Translations under genes and position numbers: made by a program | From: Rudaea sp. | GTDB taxonomy: Bacteria > Pseudomonadota > Gammaproteobacteria > Xanthomonadales > Rhodanobacteraceae | NCBI GenBank assembly: GCA_025451955.1 | Contig: JANWJJ010000112.1 | Coordinates: 1-55,708 of the forward strand | Length of the DNA stretch: 55,708 nucleotides | Reading direction: 5' to 3' | In this document: one piece after another, positions 1-8,663 of the stretch | Layout: every line of letters begins with the position of its first letter | Numbering within the stretch: position 1 is the first letter of the stretch | Notes under the pieces: model-generated | What the model was told of the DNA's origin: nothing | The model's input: the letters and a program-made list of their open reading frames with translations, nothing else | Databases searched by the model: none

Positions 1-543
1 CACCCGGAAGTGGATGCGGCGAAACTGGACAGCGCCCAGAAATCGCTGCGCCGGCAGACGCATGAAACCATCGCCAAGGTTTCCGACGATTTTGGCCGGC
101 GCCTGTCGTTCAATACCGCCATCGCCGCGTGCATGGAATTGCTCAATGCGCTGGGCAAGTTCGACAGCGATACCGATCAGAGCCGGTCCGATCAGGGCCG
201 CGCGGTGCGCCACGAGGCGTTTGCGGCGATCGTGCTGCTGCTCAATCCGATCACGCCGCATATCTGTCATGCTCTGTGGCAGGCACTTGGGTCGACCCGG
301 TCGATCATCGCCGAGCGTTGGCCGCTGGCCGATCCGGCGGCGATGACGAAAGATGCCATTACCCTTGCCGTGCAGATCAATGGCAAGTTGCGCGGCACGA
401 TTGTCGTGGCTACCAATGCACAACGTGAAGAAGTGGAAAAAGCAGCATTAGCCGATCCCGGCGTGACAAAGTTCCTCGAAGGTGTGAGCGTGAAAAAGGT
501 CATTGTGGTGCCGGGGAAAATCGTCAATATCGTCGTGGGGTAG
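1..543 (+). CDS. leuS: Leucyl-tRNA synthetase, C-terminal fragment (5' truncated by window)
   Basis: The reading frame is open from base 1 to TAG at 541-543, giving the last 180 residues of the enzyme that charges tRNA-Leu in the cytoplasm. The visible part is the C-terminal end of the anticodon-binding helical domain (around AIAACMELLNAL and LLNPITPHICHALW) followed by the small C-terminal tail domain that ends VPGKIVNIVVG, the usual ending of bacterial LeuRS. The catalytic HIGH/KMSKS core lies outside the window. lptE starts 4 bases after the stop and holA follows, the common gammaproteobacterial leuS-lptE-holA order, which supports the call independently. Confidence 0.96.
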   Translation, partial: HPEVDAAKLDSAQKSLRRQTHETIAKVSDDFGRRLSFNTAIAACMELLNALGKFDSDTDQSRSDQGRAVRHEAFAAIVLLLNPITPHICHALWQALGSTRSIIAERWPLADPAAMTKDAITLAVQINGKLRGTIVVATNAQREEVEKAALADPGVTKFLEGVSVKKVIVVPGKIVNIVVG

Positions 544-547
544 GAAA

Positions 548-1078
548 ATGGGATTCGGAATTCGCGTTTCGGTATCGATCGGATTTGCGCGCAGCCTGGC
601 GCTGGTTTGCCTTGGCGTCATGCTGTCCGCCTGCGGCTTTCACATGCGCGGCGAAGTCAAATTGCCGCCGGGCATGCAACGCGTACATGTGCAGATTGCC
701 GACCCATTCAGTCCGCTCAAGCGCGATCTCGAAGCGGCACTCGTGCGCTCGGGTGCAAATGTGGAAAATGCGGCAGGCGACGGCATCGCCGAAATCACGA
801 TCTCCGCAATAACGTTGGCCCCGATCGTGCGTTCGGTTGGTGCGAACGCCTACGTCAACGAATTCAGCATGGTCTATCACGTCGAGTTGAGCATCAGCGG
901 CGGCGATGGCAAAACCCTGATGCCGCACCAGGTCATCGAACAATCGCGCGATTACACTTTCGATCAGACTCAGGCCATCGGCAGCAATGCCGAACAGGAC
1001 GAGATCAAGAAGGAAATGGAGCGCGATATGGTGCAGGCCGTGCTGCGCAAAGTCGACGCCGCCGCGAAGCGGCCTTGA
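548..1078 (+). CDS. lptE: LPS-assembly lipoprotein LptE
   Basis: 176 residues. LptE is the outer-membrane lipoprotein that plugs the LptD barrel and helps deliver lipopolysaccharide to the cell surface. A lipoprotein signal peptide is visible: a hydrophobic run (residues about 10-22) ends in the lipobox LSAC, with Cys as the lipidated residue, followed by GFHMRGEVKLPPGMQRV, the typical LptE start of the mature chain. The ATG at 548 begins 4 bases after the leuS stop, suggesting co-transcription. The length fits the family. The position between leuS and holA is the canonical location. A 132-base gap with no clear terminator separates it from holA. Confidence 0.93.
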   Translation: MGFGIRVSVSIGFARSLALVCLGVMLSACGFHMRGEVKLPPGMQRVHVQIADPFSPLKRDLEAALVRSGANVENAAGDGIAEITISAITLAPIVRSVGANAYVNEFSMVYHVELSISGGDGKTLMPHQVIEQSRDYTFDQTQAIGSNAEQDEIKKEMERDMVQAVLRKVDAAAKRP

Positions 1079-1210
1079 AACTACTGCGCTCGGCATCTCG
1101 CGCGCCGGCGGTGCTCAGATTCCTCATGTACTGACGTGTACACTCCGGTTCCTGCGCGCCGCCGCCGTGCGACCTGCCTTCGCTCGCTACGTTTCAAGAC
1201 CACTTCGTAC

Positions 1211-2236
1211 ATGCCCACCTCTCTATCCCAATTGCACAAGCATCTGGCCGGCGGCGAATTGAAGCCGGTCTATCTGCTGGCGGGCGAAGAACACTTATTG
1301 CTGCTCGAAGCGGCCGATGCGCTGCGTGCCCGTGCGCGTGCGTTGGGTTATAGCGAGCGCGAGGTGCTCGATGCCGACGCGAATTTCGACTGGAACGCAC
1401 TGGCACAAGCGGGCGCGTCGCTATCGCTTTTCGCCACGCGGCGGATGATCGACTTGCGTCTGCCGACCGGCAAGCCGGGCAAGGACGGCGCGGCGGCCCT
1501 GATTGAGTATTGCGGGCACGCGCCGCCGGATACGATACTTTTGATCACTTGTACACAATGGAGCAAGGCGCACGAAACCGCGTGGGTCGCCACGGTGGAA
1601 AAGGCCGGAATCTTCGTGCCCGCATGGCCGCTCAAACCCGATCAATTGCCGGACTGGATCGCAGCGCGTTGCGCCAGTCGCGGCCTGAAACCGGATCGCG
1701 CCGCGATCGACGCCCTAGCCGAGCGCATCGAAGGCAACCTGCTCGCGGCGGCACAGGAAATCGACAAGCTCGTGCTGTTGCATGGCGACAAACCACTGGA
1801 CGCCGAAACCCTGGAAGCACTCGTCGCCGACAGCGCGCGCTTCGATGTCTTCAAGCTCGCCGACGCGGCGCTCGCCGGCGACGCCGCACGCAGTCTGCGC
1901 ATCCTCACCGGCCTGCGCGCAGAAGGCGAGCAGATTCCCGGCCTGATGGGCTGGCTGTTGAACCAGTTGCAATTGCTGGCGCGGCTGGCCGCGACGGAAG
2001 GAAATCTCGCTGCGGCATTTCGCGCCGAACGCATCTGGCCGGCACGCGAAGGCGTGTATCGAAAAGCCTTGCAACGCGCCGACCGCAAGCACTGGGAAAC
2101 CTGTCTGCTGCAAGCCGCGCGCATCGACCGGCTCAGCAAGGGCCGCGGCGTCGGCGACGCCTGGGTCGAGTTCGAGCGCCTGCTGGTGGCGATGGCGATG
2201 CCGCGGACGCGCTTGCTGACGGCAGGATCGGCGTGA
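1211..2236 (+). CDS. holA: DNA polymerase III subunit delta
   Basis: 341 residues, close to the usual 340-345. The delta subunit opens the beta sliding clamp inside the clamp-loader complex. The N-terminus LKPVYLLAGEEHLLLLEAAD is the typical HolA start, and the middle keeps a domain with IEGNLLAAAQEIDKL and VFKLADAALAGD, both characteristic of delta. An in-frame extension back to 1136 is basic and unlike the family, so ATG 1211 (MPTSLSQLHKHL) is preferred. The stop TGA (2234-2236) overlaps the GTG start of the next gene, implying coupling. In many relatives nadD follows directly; here another gene is interposed. Confidence 0.94.
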   Translation: MPTSLSQLHKHLAGGELKPVYLLAGEEHLLLLEAADALRARARALGYSEREVLDADANFDWNALAQAGASLSLFATRRMIDLRLPTGKPGKDGAAALIEYCGHAPPDTILLITCTQWSKAHETAWVATVEKAGIFVPAWPLKPDQLPDWIAARCASRGLKPDRAAIDALAERIEGNLLAAAQEIDKLVLLHGDKPLDAETLEALVADSARFDVFKLADAALAGDAARSLRILTGLRAEGEQIPGLMGWLLNQLQLLARLAATEGNLAAAFRAERIWPAREGVYRKALQRADRKHWETCLLQAARIDRLSKGRGVGDAWVEFERLLVAMAMPRTRLLTAGSA

Positions 2237-4071
2237 ACGATTTTCTCGCGCGCCTGCAACAACGCAAGCTGGTGCAATGGGCGCTGGCCTATGTCGCCGC
2301 TGCGTTCGCACTGATCCAGGTAGCCGATGTGATCGGTCAGCAATTCGGCTGGCCGGATGGCATGCGCCGCGGCATCACCATCGCATTGGCGATCGGATTT
2401 TTCGTGACGGTGGTGCTGGCGTGGTACCACGGCGAGAAAGGCGCGCAGCGCGTTACCGGCACCGAGCTTTTAATCCTTGCCTTGCTGCTGGCGATCGGTG
2501 GGGCTTTGTTGTGGCACATGGCGCAGGCCCCGCAGACAAATGTTGCGGCAGCGCCAGTGGGCAATCCGCATCCGGCTGGCGTGAAATCCGCGGCGATTCC
2601 GGACAAATCCATCGCCGTGCTGCCCTTCGTCAACATGAGCGGCGATCCGAAGGAAGAATATTTCAGCGACGGCATCACCGAAGAAATTCTCGATGCATTG
2701 GCGCAAGTGCCGGATCTGAAAGTCGCCGCACGCACATCGGCTTTTGCGTTCAAGGGCAAGGCCGAGGATTTGCGCAAGGTCGGCGACGCGCTGGACGTGG
2801 CGACGGTGCTCGAAGGCAGTGTGCAACGCGCCGGCGACGAGGTGCGCATCACCGCGCAATTGATCGACACACGCAGTGGTTTTCACCTGTGGTCGGAGAA
2901 ATACGATCGCAAGTTGACCAGCATCTTCACCGTAGAGGATGAAATCTCCAAGGCGATTGCCGACAAATTGCGCGTGCAGTTGAGCGGCGGCGCCGGGCAA
3001 CCGCTGGTGACGCAAAAGGCGGTTGATCCGCACGCGCACGATTTCTATCTGCACGGGTTGACGCTGCTGGCTGTGCGTTCGGTAAGCGATGCTGCTGATG
3101 CATTCCAGCGGGCCGTCGACATCGATCCGGACTATGCCCAAGCCTGGGCAGCGCTGGCCGAAGCGCAAGCACTGAGCCCGGCTTACGGACCTGATCCGGT
3201 GCAGGCCGCCAACGCTCGCTCGCTCGCCTCTGCACAGCACGCGCTTGCACTCGATTCCGATCTTGCTCTGGCATACGTCGCACAGGGGATTGTGTACAGC
3301 AGCCAGATGCGCTGGACCGATGCCGATCGCGTATTCCAGCGCGCGCTGGCGCTGGCACCAGGGGATGCGGAAGCGATGGATCAATACGCGCAGTTCTTGT
3401 ACGGAGTCGGACAACTCGAACCTGCGCTGGCGGAGATCGAACGCGCCCTGCAACGCGACCCGTTTTCAGGCGTCAGTGGCGCGGTGCGCGCACAGCTCCT
3501 GTTTGCATTGCATCGCCACGATGCGGCCCTGGCGCAGATCACGACCACACTGGCTGCTCATCCGGATGGCCTGCTGGAGCATCGCATCGCGGTGTGGATA
3601 TTTATTGCCAACCATCGCTATGCGGAAGCGGAAAAGCAGTTTCGTGAAGCGTCCGTTCTCGCCGGCGACGATCCGCTGCCGAGAGCGCAGCTGATACGCG
3701 GTATGGCCGATCCGACAGTACGATCCACGGCAGTGCAGAGTCTGGAGACATCGCCCGCACTTGCTGGCCTGCGACACGATGCAATCGTTTATGCGCTCTT
3801 TCTGGCCGGACTCGGCGAGCGCGACCGCGCGTTGGCGGTATTGGAAAATTTTACCGTCAAGGGGAACAGCTCCACGCCGCAGTTATTGTGGTATCCGATG
3901 TTCGACCCGATCCGCAATGAGCCGCGCTTCAAGGCAGTGCTGAAGAAGATCGGGCTGCCGTACACGCCAACCAATGCGGCCCCCGCCATGAGTAAGCTGT
4001 GGCGGATGTCCCCTGACGATTTGCGGCAGTTCTGGTCAGACCGCGCGTTCGCCAACGGCGCGTGTGCATGA
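2233..4071 (+). CDS. Membrane-anchored TolB-N-like / TPR protein of unknown function
   Basis: 612 residues from GTG 2233, which overlaps the holA stop (GTGA). Three hydrophobic segments lie in the first ~100 residues (near 14-33, 46-62 and 78-95). A domain of the kind annotated as TolB N-terminal-like or FlgO-like in adenylate-cyclase-associated proteins follows at about 120-250 (IAVLPFVNMSGDPKEEYFSD, ITEEILDALAQ, VLEGSVQRAGDEVRIT, LWSEKYDR). Tetratricopeptide repeats follow from about 270 to 510 (DPDYAQAWAALAEA, ALALDSDLALAYVAQG). No cyclase catalytic domain is present. Such proteins often accompany signalling or transcription modules, but no partner is encoded here. The end overlaps nadD by ATGA. 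The specific role is unknown; the domain assignment is by recognition only. Confidence 0.8.
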   Translation: MNDFLARLQQRKLVQWALAYVAAAFALIQVADVIGQQFGWPDGMRRGITIALAIGFFVTVVLAWYHGEKGAQRVTGTELLILALLLAIGGALLWHMAQAPQTNVAAAPVGNPHPAGVKSAAIPDKSIAVLPFVNMSGDPKEEYFSDGITEEILDALAQVPDLKVAARTSAFAFKGKAEDLRKVGDALDVATVLEGSVQRAGDEVRITAQLIDTRSGFHLWSEKYDRKLTSIFTVEDEISKAIADKLRVQLSGGAGQPLVTQKAVDPHAHDFYLHGLTLLAVRSVSDAADAFQRAVDIDPDYAQAWAALAEAQALSPAYGPDPVQAANARSLASAQHALALDSDLALAYVAQGIVYSSQMRWTDADRVFQRALALAPGDAEAMDQYAQFLYGVGQLEPALAEIERALQRDPFSGVSGAVRAQLLFALHRHDAALAQITTTLAAHPDGLLEHRIAVWIFIANHRYAEAEKQFREASVLAGDDPLPRAQLIRGMADPTVRSTAVQSLETSPALAGLRHDAIVYALFLAGLGERDRALAVLENFTVKGNSSTPQLLWYPMFDPIRNEPRFKAVLKKIGLPYTPTNAAPAMSKLWRMSPDDLRQFWSDRAFANGACA

Positions 4072-4703
4072 AACCCATCGCCATCCTCGGCGGCACCTTC
4101 GACCCGATCCACAACGCGCATTTGCGTGTGGCCTGGGAAGCGGCGGAATTTCTCGATGCGCAAGTGCGACTGATGCCGGTGAATACGCCGCCGCATCGGC
4201 CGGCGCCGAAGGCGAGCGCGCCGCAGCGCGTGCGTCTGCTCGAAGCCGCGCTGGCCGGACAAGATCATCTCGTGCTCGATACCCGCGAACTGCGCCGCGC
4301 GGGGCCGTCGTACACCGTCGATACCTTGCGCGAATTGCGCGCGGAAACTTCCGCGACGCAATCGCTGATCCTGCTGCTGGGCGCCGATGCCTTTGCCGGA
4401 TTGACGACGTGGCACGAATGGCGCGCGTTGTTTGAACTGGCCCACATCGTGGTGTTGACCCGGCCCGGCCACGCAACGCCGTTGCCGCCGGAACTGGCCG
4501 CGGAGATCGCACAACGGCAGACGATGACGGTGCAGGTATTGCGCGAATCCGCACGTGGAAAAGTATACAACTTGCCGGTCACGCCGCTGGAAATTTCTGC
4601 CAGTGCCGTGCGTGCCCTGCTGGCGACCGGGCGCGAGCCGCGCTGGTTGGTGCCGGAGGTCTTGCTCGCGGATGCGCAGCTGCTTGCGCCATATCGCGGC
4701 TAA
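4068..4703 (+). CDS. nadD: Nicotinate-nucleotide adenylyltransferase
   Basis: 211 residues. It converts nicotinate mononucleotide and ATP to deamido-NAD in NAD biosynthesis. The nucleotidyltransferase fingerprint GGTFDPIHNAHL (GxFxPxHxxH) is at residues 9-20, and the second motif, around ISASAVRALLATGREPRWLV (ISSTxxR-like), is near the C-terminus. LLGADAF is also typical. The start is ATG 4068, overlapping the previous stop as ATGA; a GTG two codons upstream is unnecessary. Genomic linkage to holA, rsfS and rlmH is the usual one, although a leftward helicase gene interrupts the block here. Confidence 0.96.
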   Translation: MKPIAILGGTFDPIHNAHLRVAWEAAEFLDAQVRLMPVNTPPHRPAPKASAPQRVRLLEAALAGQDHLVLDTRELRRAGPSYTVDTLRELRAETSATQSLILLLGADAFAGLTTWHEWRALFELAHIVVLTRPGHATPLPPELAAEIAQRQTMTVQVLRESARGKVYNLPVTPLEISASAVRALLATGREPRWLVPEVLLADAQLLAPYRG

Positions 4704-4767
4704 CGTGTAGTCCAGCCTGCTTTCGCCCGTGATCCCGACCTGCGCGAGGGTGACGATTGCCCGGAAC

Positions 4768-6762
4768 CTAGTTCGGCGGCTTGTGCGGCGGCCGCTTCGG
4801 CTTTACAAAACCGCCGGCTTTCGATGAATGCGGCTTCGGCGAAAATGACTTGCGCGGTTTGCCGAATTCGCGCTTTTCAGGACCGTGTTTCTCAAAGCCG
4901 CGCTTCTTGAAATCGGGCTTCTCAAAGGTCCGTTTTTCGAAAGCCGGCTTGTCGCCAGCACGACTGATGTGCAACTGCTGGCCCGTCACCCAGACTTTTT
5001 TCAGATGCTGGAATGTTTCTTCGGGCATGCCTTCCGGCAAGTCGACCAGGCTGTGATCGTCGCGGATATCGATTCTGCCGATATGCTTGCTGTCGATGCC
5101 CGCCTCATTGGCGATGGCGCCGACGATATTGCCTGGCTGCACGCCGTGGCTTTTGCCGACCTCGACGCGGTAAATTTCAAATCCTTTTTCGGCCACGCGC
5201 GGGCGCTCGTCACGTCGCGGTGGATGTGGGCGATCCTCATGAGCAGGGGCGGCACGTGGCGAACCTGCCTCGGTACGTTCGCTGCCCGGTCGTTCGTAAC
5301 GTGGATGCCGACTTGGAGTCGATGACCGCTCACCACGCGGAGATCTCTCGAGCGCTTGGCCTTCTCGCGATTTTCCACGCGGCGCGGGCGGACGTTCGTA
5401 CGCAGCGTTTGGTCGCTCGAACCGCGGCGGCGGCTTCAGCAGCAAGGGTTCCTTGCCCTGCACGAGACGCGCGAGCGCGGCGGCGATTTCCACCGCAGGC
5501 ACGTTGCGTTCCTGTTCGAATTGTTCGATCAATTGACGGAAGGGCACCAGGTCCCCGCTCGCCAGCATGTCGGCGATGCGCTGCTTGAACTTGGTGATGC
5601 GTCGGTCGTTGATTGCCTCGACGCTCGGCAACTGCATCTCGGTAATTGGCTGGCGTGTGGCGCGTTCGATCGCCTGCAGCATGCGTTTTTCGCGCGGCGC
5701 CACAAACAGGATTGCTTCGCCGCTGCGGCCGGCGCGGCCGGTGCGACCGATGCGATGCACGTAAGCTTCGGTGTCGGTCGGGATATCGAAATTCAGCACG
5801 TGACTGATGCGCTCGACATCGAGCCCGCGCGCGGCCACGTCGGTGGCGACGAGGATGTCGAGTTGGCCATCCTTCAATTGCTGGATCGTGCGTTCGCGCT
5901 GCGCCTGCACCATGTCACCATTGATCGCCGCGGCGGCAAAACCGCGCGCCTGAAGTTTTTGCGCGATTTCCTCGGTGGCCTGTTTGGTGCGCATGAACAC
6001 CAGCATCGCCTCGAAGGGTTCCGCTTCGAGAATGCGCGTTAAGGCGTCGAGTTTCTGCATGCCGCTGACGTACCAGTAACGCTGGCGGATATTCGTCGCG
6101 GTGGTGGTCTTGCTCTTGATCGCGATCTCGACCGGCTCGCGCAGGTAGGTTTGCGCGATGCGCCGGATCTGCGCCGGCATCGTCGCCGAAAACAGTGCCA
6201 CCTGACGCTTCGGCGGCGTTTCCTTCAACACCAGTTCGACATCGTCGATGAAGCCCATGCGCAGCATTTCGTCGGCTTCATCGAGCACGAGGGTGGTCAG
6301 TTGCTTCAGATCGAGCGAGCCGCGTTCCAGATGATCGATCACGCGCCCGGGCGTGCCGACGACGACGTGTACGCCACGCTTCAATCCGGAAAGTTGTGGG
6401 CCGTAACTCTGGCCGCCGTAGATCGGCAGCACGTGGAAACCCGGCAACTTCGCCGCGTAGCGCTGAAACGCTTCGGCGACCTGGATTGCCAGCTCGCGCG
6501 TCGGCGCCAGCACCAGCGCCTGCGGTTTGGTTTTCGACAGATCCAGTCGCGACAGAATCGGCAGCGCGAACGCGGCAGTCTTGCCGGTGCCGGTCTGGGC
6601 CTGGCCAAGCACGTCGCGGCCGGCCAGCAGGGGCGGGATCGTTGCCGCCTGGATCGGCGAGGGCGTCTCGTAGCCGACTTCAGCCAGCGTTGCGAGCAAG
6701 GCATCGGCCAGGCCGAGTTGGTTGAAGGGGATGGATCCGGATGCGGCGTCGGCGTTGGGCAT
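4768..6762 (-). CDS. deaD: DEAD-box ATP-dependent RNA helicase, DeaD/CsdA type
   Basis: 664 residues. All helicase motifs are readable: Q motif GYETPSPIQ, motif I AQTGTGKT, Ia PTRELAIQ, Ib GTPGR, II DEAD, III SAT, V ATDVAARGLDV and VI HRIGRTGRAGR. After residue ~450 a charged Pro/Arg linker leads to a DbpA-type RNA-binding domain (EIYRVEVGKSHGVQPGNIVG to VTGQQLHISRAG) and a Lys/Phe/Pro-rich basic tail, the DeaD layout. Such helicases unwind structured RNA in ribosome assembly and cold adaptation. ATG 6762 is chosen; a TTG five codons upstream is the only in-frame alternative. The gene is divergent from rsfS and interrupts the nadD-rsfS block. Confidence 0.93.
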   Translation of the reverse strand: MPNADAASGSIPFNQLGLADALLATLAEVGYETPSPIQAATIPPLLAGRDVLGQAQTGTGKTAAFALPILSRLDLSKTKPQALVLAPTRELAIQVAEAFQRYAAKLPGFHVLPIYGGQSYGPQLSGLKRGVHVVVGTPGRVIDHLERGSLDLKQLTTLVLDEADEMLRMGFIDDVELVLKETPPKRQVALFSATMPAQIRRIAQTYLREPVEIAIKSKTTTATNIRQRYWYVSGMQKLDALTRILEAEPFEAMLVFMRTKQATEEIAQKLQARGFAAAAINGDMVQAQRERTIQQLKDGQLDILVATDVAARGLDVERISHVLNFDIPTDTEAYVHRIGRTGRAGRSGEAILFVAPREKRMLQAIERATRQPITEMQLPSVEAINDRRITKFKQRIADMLASGDLVPFRQLIEQFEQERNVPAVEIAAALARLVQGKEPLLLKPPPRFERPNAAYERPPAPRGKSREGQALERSPRGERSSTPSRHPRYERPGSERTEAGSPRAAPAHEDRPHPPRRDERPRVAEKGFEIYRVEVGKSHGVQPGNIVGAIANEAGIDSKHIGRIDIRDDHSLVDLPEGMPEETFQHLKKVWVTGQQLHISRAGDKPAFEKRTFEKPDFKKRGFEKHGPEKREFGKPRKSFSPKPHSSKAGGFVKPKRPPHKPPN

Positions 6763-6862
6763 GCTCAGGAGCCGCAAGGAGTAAGGATGCGTATTCTAGC
6801 GCGCGGCATGCCGGTACGTCGTTCGATTCGCGTCCGGCGGTGATGCGCCGCGAAAAACGGCT

Positions 6863-6868
6863 TATACT
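6863..6868 (+). promoter_or_regulatory. Candidate -10 box of the rsfS promoter
   Basis: TATACT (5 of 6 to TATAAT) stands out in the GC-rich divergent region between the helicase gene and rsfS. The -35 position (about 6840-6845) is weak. Transcription starting near 6875 would exclude the in-frame ATG at 6843 and favours the TTG start at 6927. Confidence 0.5.
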
Positions 6869-6926
6869 GAATTCGTTCGCGCCGGGTCTCCCGCACGACG
6901 CCGCTCCCAACGAGGATTTCGCCCCT

Positions 6927-7460
6927 TTGGCTACCGCAAAAAAAACCAGTTCCAAGTCCCGCCCCAAGACGCCTGCGGCCAAATCGCCCTCGGCGAAACC
7001 AGCCGCGAAAAGATTCGTGGCGAAAAAAATCGCGACGAAGAAATCCGCAGCGAAGAAATCGTCCCCGGCCAAGCCCGCTTCAGCCAAGATCGCTCCGGTC
7101 AAACTCGACAGCGTCGACTATTTGCGCAAGCAGGTGCTGACCGCGCTGGACGAACTCAAAGCCCGCGATGTGCATGAGATCGATGTGCGCGGCAAGACCA
7201 GCATCGCCGATATCCTGATCATCGCCAGCGGCACCTCCACGCGCCACGTAAAATCGCTCGCCGACGAAGTAGTCAAGTTCGCCAAGAAGGCGGGCATGAT
7301 GCCGCTGGGCGTGGAAGGCCAACGCGAAGCCGAATGGGTGCTGGTCGATCTGGGCGACATCATCGTGCATGTGATGCTGCCACGCATCCGCGAGTTCTAC
7401 GGCCTGGAGCGCCTGTGGACCGTGGGCGACGACATGCCGATGGCGGCGAACGCAGACTGA
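6927..7460 (+). CDS. rsfS: Ribosomal silencing factor RsfS with a Lys/Ala-rich N-terminal extension
   Basis: 177 residues from TTG 6927. RsfS binds ribosomal protein uL14 and blocks joining of the 30S and 50S subunits. The conserved core starts near residue 53 (LDSVDYLRKQVLTALDELKA) and includes DILIIASGTSTRHVKSLADE, GVEGQREAEWVLVDLGDIIVHV and MLPRIREFYGLERLW. It is preceded by about 50 residues almost entirely Lys, Ala, Ser, Pro, resembling histone H1-like tails; family members are usually 105-130 residues. The TTG has a GAGGA-like Shine-Dalgarno at 6912-6916 and lies downstream of the TATACT box. An ATG at 6843 in frame lies upstream of that box. rlmH follows after 12 bases. Confidence 0.88.
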   Translation: MATAKKTSSKSRPKTPAAKSPSAKPAAKRFVAKKIATKKSAAKKSSPAKPASAKIAPVKLDSVDYLRKQVLTALDELKARDVHEIDVRGKTSIADILIIASGTSTRHVKSLADEVVKFAKKAGMMPLGVEGQREAEWVLVDLGDIIVHVMLPRIREFYGLERLWTVGDDMPMAANAD

Positions 7461-7472
7461 GTACACCAGATC

Positions 7473-7940
7473 TTGCGTGCGTATCTGATCGCCGTCGGTG
7501 AACGCATGCCGGTCTGGGTGCAGGCCGGTTATGCGGAATATGCCAAGCGTCTGGCGCATGAGTTGTTTTTGCAACTTGTAGAAATATCCACAAAGGGACG
7601 CGGCCAACGCGATCCGGCGCGTGCGATTGCCGATGAAGGTGCGGCGATGCTCGCGGCGATCCCCAAAGGTGCGCATGTCGTCGCGCTGGATGGTCGCGGC
7701 AAACCCTGGAGCAGCGAAGAACTCGCGGCGCAACTGGCGCGCTGGCGCATGCTCGGCAGCGATCTCGCGTTTCTGATCGGTGGCCCGGATGGCCTCGCGC
7801 CGGTGGCACTGGAACGTGCGCAACAGCGCTGGTCACTCGGCCCATTGACTCTGCCGCATCCCTTGGTGCGCGTCGTGATCGCCGAGCAGCTTTATCGCGC
7901 GGTCAGTCAGCTCGGCAATCATCCCTACCATCGCGGCTGA
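7473..7940 (+). CDS. rlmH: 23S rRNA (pseudouridine1915-N3)-methyltransferase
   Basis: 155 residues, the exact family size. RlmH is a SPOUT (trefoil-knot) methyltransferase that modifies pseudouridine 1915 in helix 69 of 23S rRNA. Diagnostic stretches are [20 protein letters not shown] at the N-terminus, [27 protein letters not shown] (SAM-binding knot) and the C-terminal end [19 protein letters not shown]. The start is TTG 7473 ([10 protein letters not shown]); no ATG or GTG gives a full-length N-terminus. It follows rsfS by 12 bases, a near-universal pairing. Confidence 0.96.
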   Translation: MRAYLIAVGERMPVWVQAGYAEYAKRLAHELFLQLVEISTKGRGQRDPARAIADEGAAMLAAIPKGAHVVALDGRGKPWSSEELAAQLARWRMLGSDLAFLIGGPDGLAPVALERAQQRWSLGPLTLPHPLVRVVIAEQLYRAVSQLGNHPYHRG

Positions 7941-8026
7941 CAGCGGCGTTGCAGCACGGCGGGCGTGGCCTGCGTTCAGTCTGCACATGCTATCGTTCAA
8001 CGACGCTATCCGCCGGATCCGCTCCC

Positions 8027-8599
8027 GTGCTTTACCTCGCCTCGCAATCGCCGCGCCGTCGCCAGTTGCTCGAACAACTCGGCCTGCGTTTCGGTATGCT
8101 CGATGTGGCGGTGCCGGAAGTCCGCGCGCCCGGCGAACCAGCGGAAGATTACGTCAGCCGCGTTGCGCGCGAGAAGACGGGAGCCGGCCTGTTGCGGCTT
8201 TCCGGCGTGGCCGGTGCCATCGTCATCGGCGCCGATACCGAAGTCGTGCTGGACGATGAAGTGTTCGGCAAGCCGCGGGATGGCGCCGACGCGGCGGCCA
8301 TGTTGCGGCGTCTGTCCGGGCGGACGCATCGGGTAATGTCGGTGGTCTGGTGCGTCAGTGCTGGGCGCGAAGAACGCGCGCGGAGCGTGTCCGAAGTCAG
8401 TTTCACGCCCTTGTCCGCTGCCGAAATTGCCGCCTACGTCGCCACCGGGGAATCGCTGGACAAGGCCGGCGCGTATGCAATCCAAGGTCGCGCGGCGGCA
8501 TTCATCAGCCAATTGTCCGGCAGCTATTCGGGCGTGATGGGCTTGCCGTTGTACGAGACGGCGGCGCTGCTGCAGCAATTCGGCGTGGCGGGCAGATGA
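8027..8599 (+). CDS. maf: Maf-type nucleoside triphosphate pyrophosphatase (dTTP/UTP, YhdE-like)
   Basis: 190 residues from GTG 8027. Maf enzymes hydrolyse non-canonical or surplus nucleoside triphosphates to monophosphates. Visible motifs are the N-terminal [50 protein letters not shown] and [19 protein letters not shown] with [14 protein letters not shown]. The [10 protein letters not shown] and GSYSxVxGLPLxET signature is that of the YhdE (dTTP/UTP) branch rather than YceF. GTG 8027 places the start directly before LYLAS; longer in-frame starts add non-conserved residues. The gene order maf-rng-yhdP-tldD is the classical one except for the toxin-antitoxin pair inserted after maf. Confidence 0.93.
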   Translation: MLYLASQSPRRRQLLEQLGLRFGMLDVAVPEVRAPGEPAEDYVSRVAREKTGAGLLRLSGVAGAIVIGADTEVVLDDEVFGKPRDGADAAAMLRRLSGRTHRVMSVVWCVSAGREERARSVSEVSFTPLSAAEIAAYVATGESLDKAGAYAIQGRAAAFISQLSGSYSGVMGLPLYETAALLQQFGVAGR

Positions 8600-8600
8600 A

Positions 8601-8637
8601 TCGACTGCATTCGTCATGGTATGATAATTCATCATAC
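8601..8637 (+). promoter_or_regulatory. Promoter and palindromic operator of the toxin-antitoxin operon
   Basis: A perfect inverted repeat, GTATGAT-N5-ATCATAC, spans 8619-8637. It overlaps a -10-like hexamer GATAAT (8623-8628), with a -35-like TCGACT at 8601-8606 and a 16-base spacer. The antitoxin start lies 26 bases after the palindrome. This is the arrangement expected for autorepression by a ribbon-helix-helix antitoxin, but binding is inferred. Confidence 0.7.
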
Positions 8638-8663
8638 TGCGGACGCAAGCCGCCGAGGTGCAT

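Noticed and set aside
1127-1142. Dyad TGTAC-N6-GTACA between lptE and holA.
   Set aside because: Short arms, no matching regulator nearby and no clear promoter; insufficient to call an operator.
1510-2232. A long in-frame extension upstream of the TolB-N/TPR gene, running through holA.
   Set aside because: Arg-rich shadow of holA; the GTG at 2233 overlapping the holA stop gives the natural N-terminus with its membrane helix.
4704-4767. Possible third, decayed dRS3-like element between nadD and the helicase gene.
   Set aside because: Only loosely similar (GTGATCCCGACC and GGGTGACG) with no paired inverted arms; not supportable.
7585-7595. DnaA-box-like TATCCACA inside rlmH.
   Set aside because: A single imperfect match inside a conserved coding region with no AT-rich or repeat cluster nearby; not an origin.
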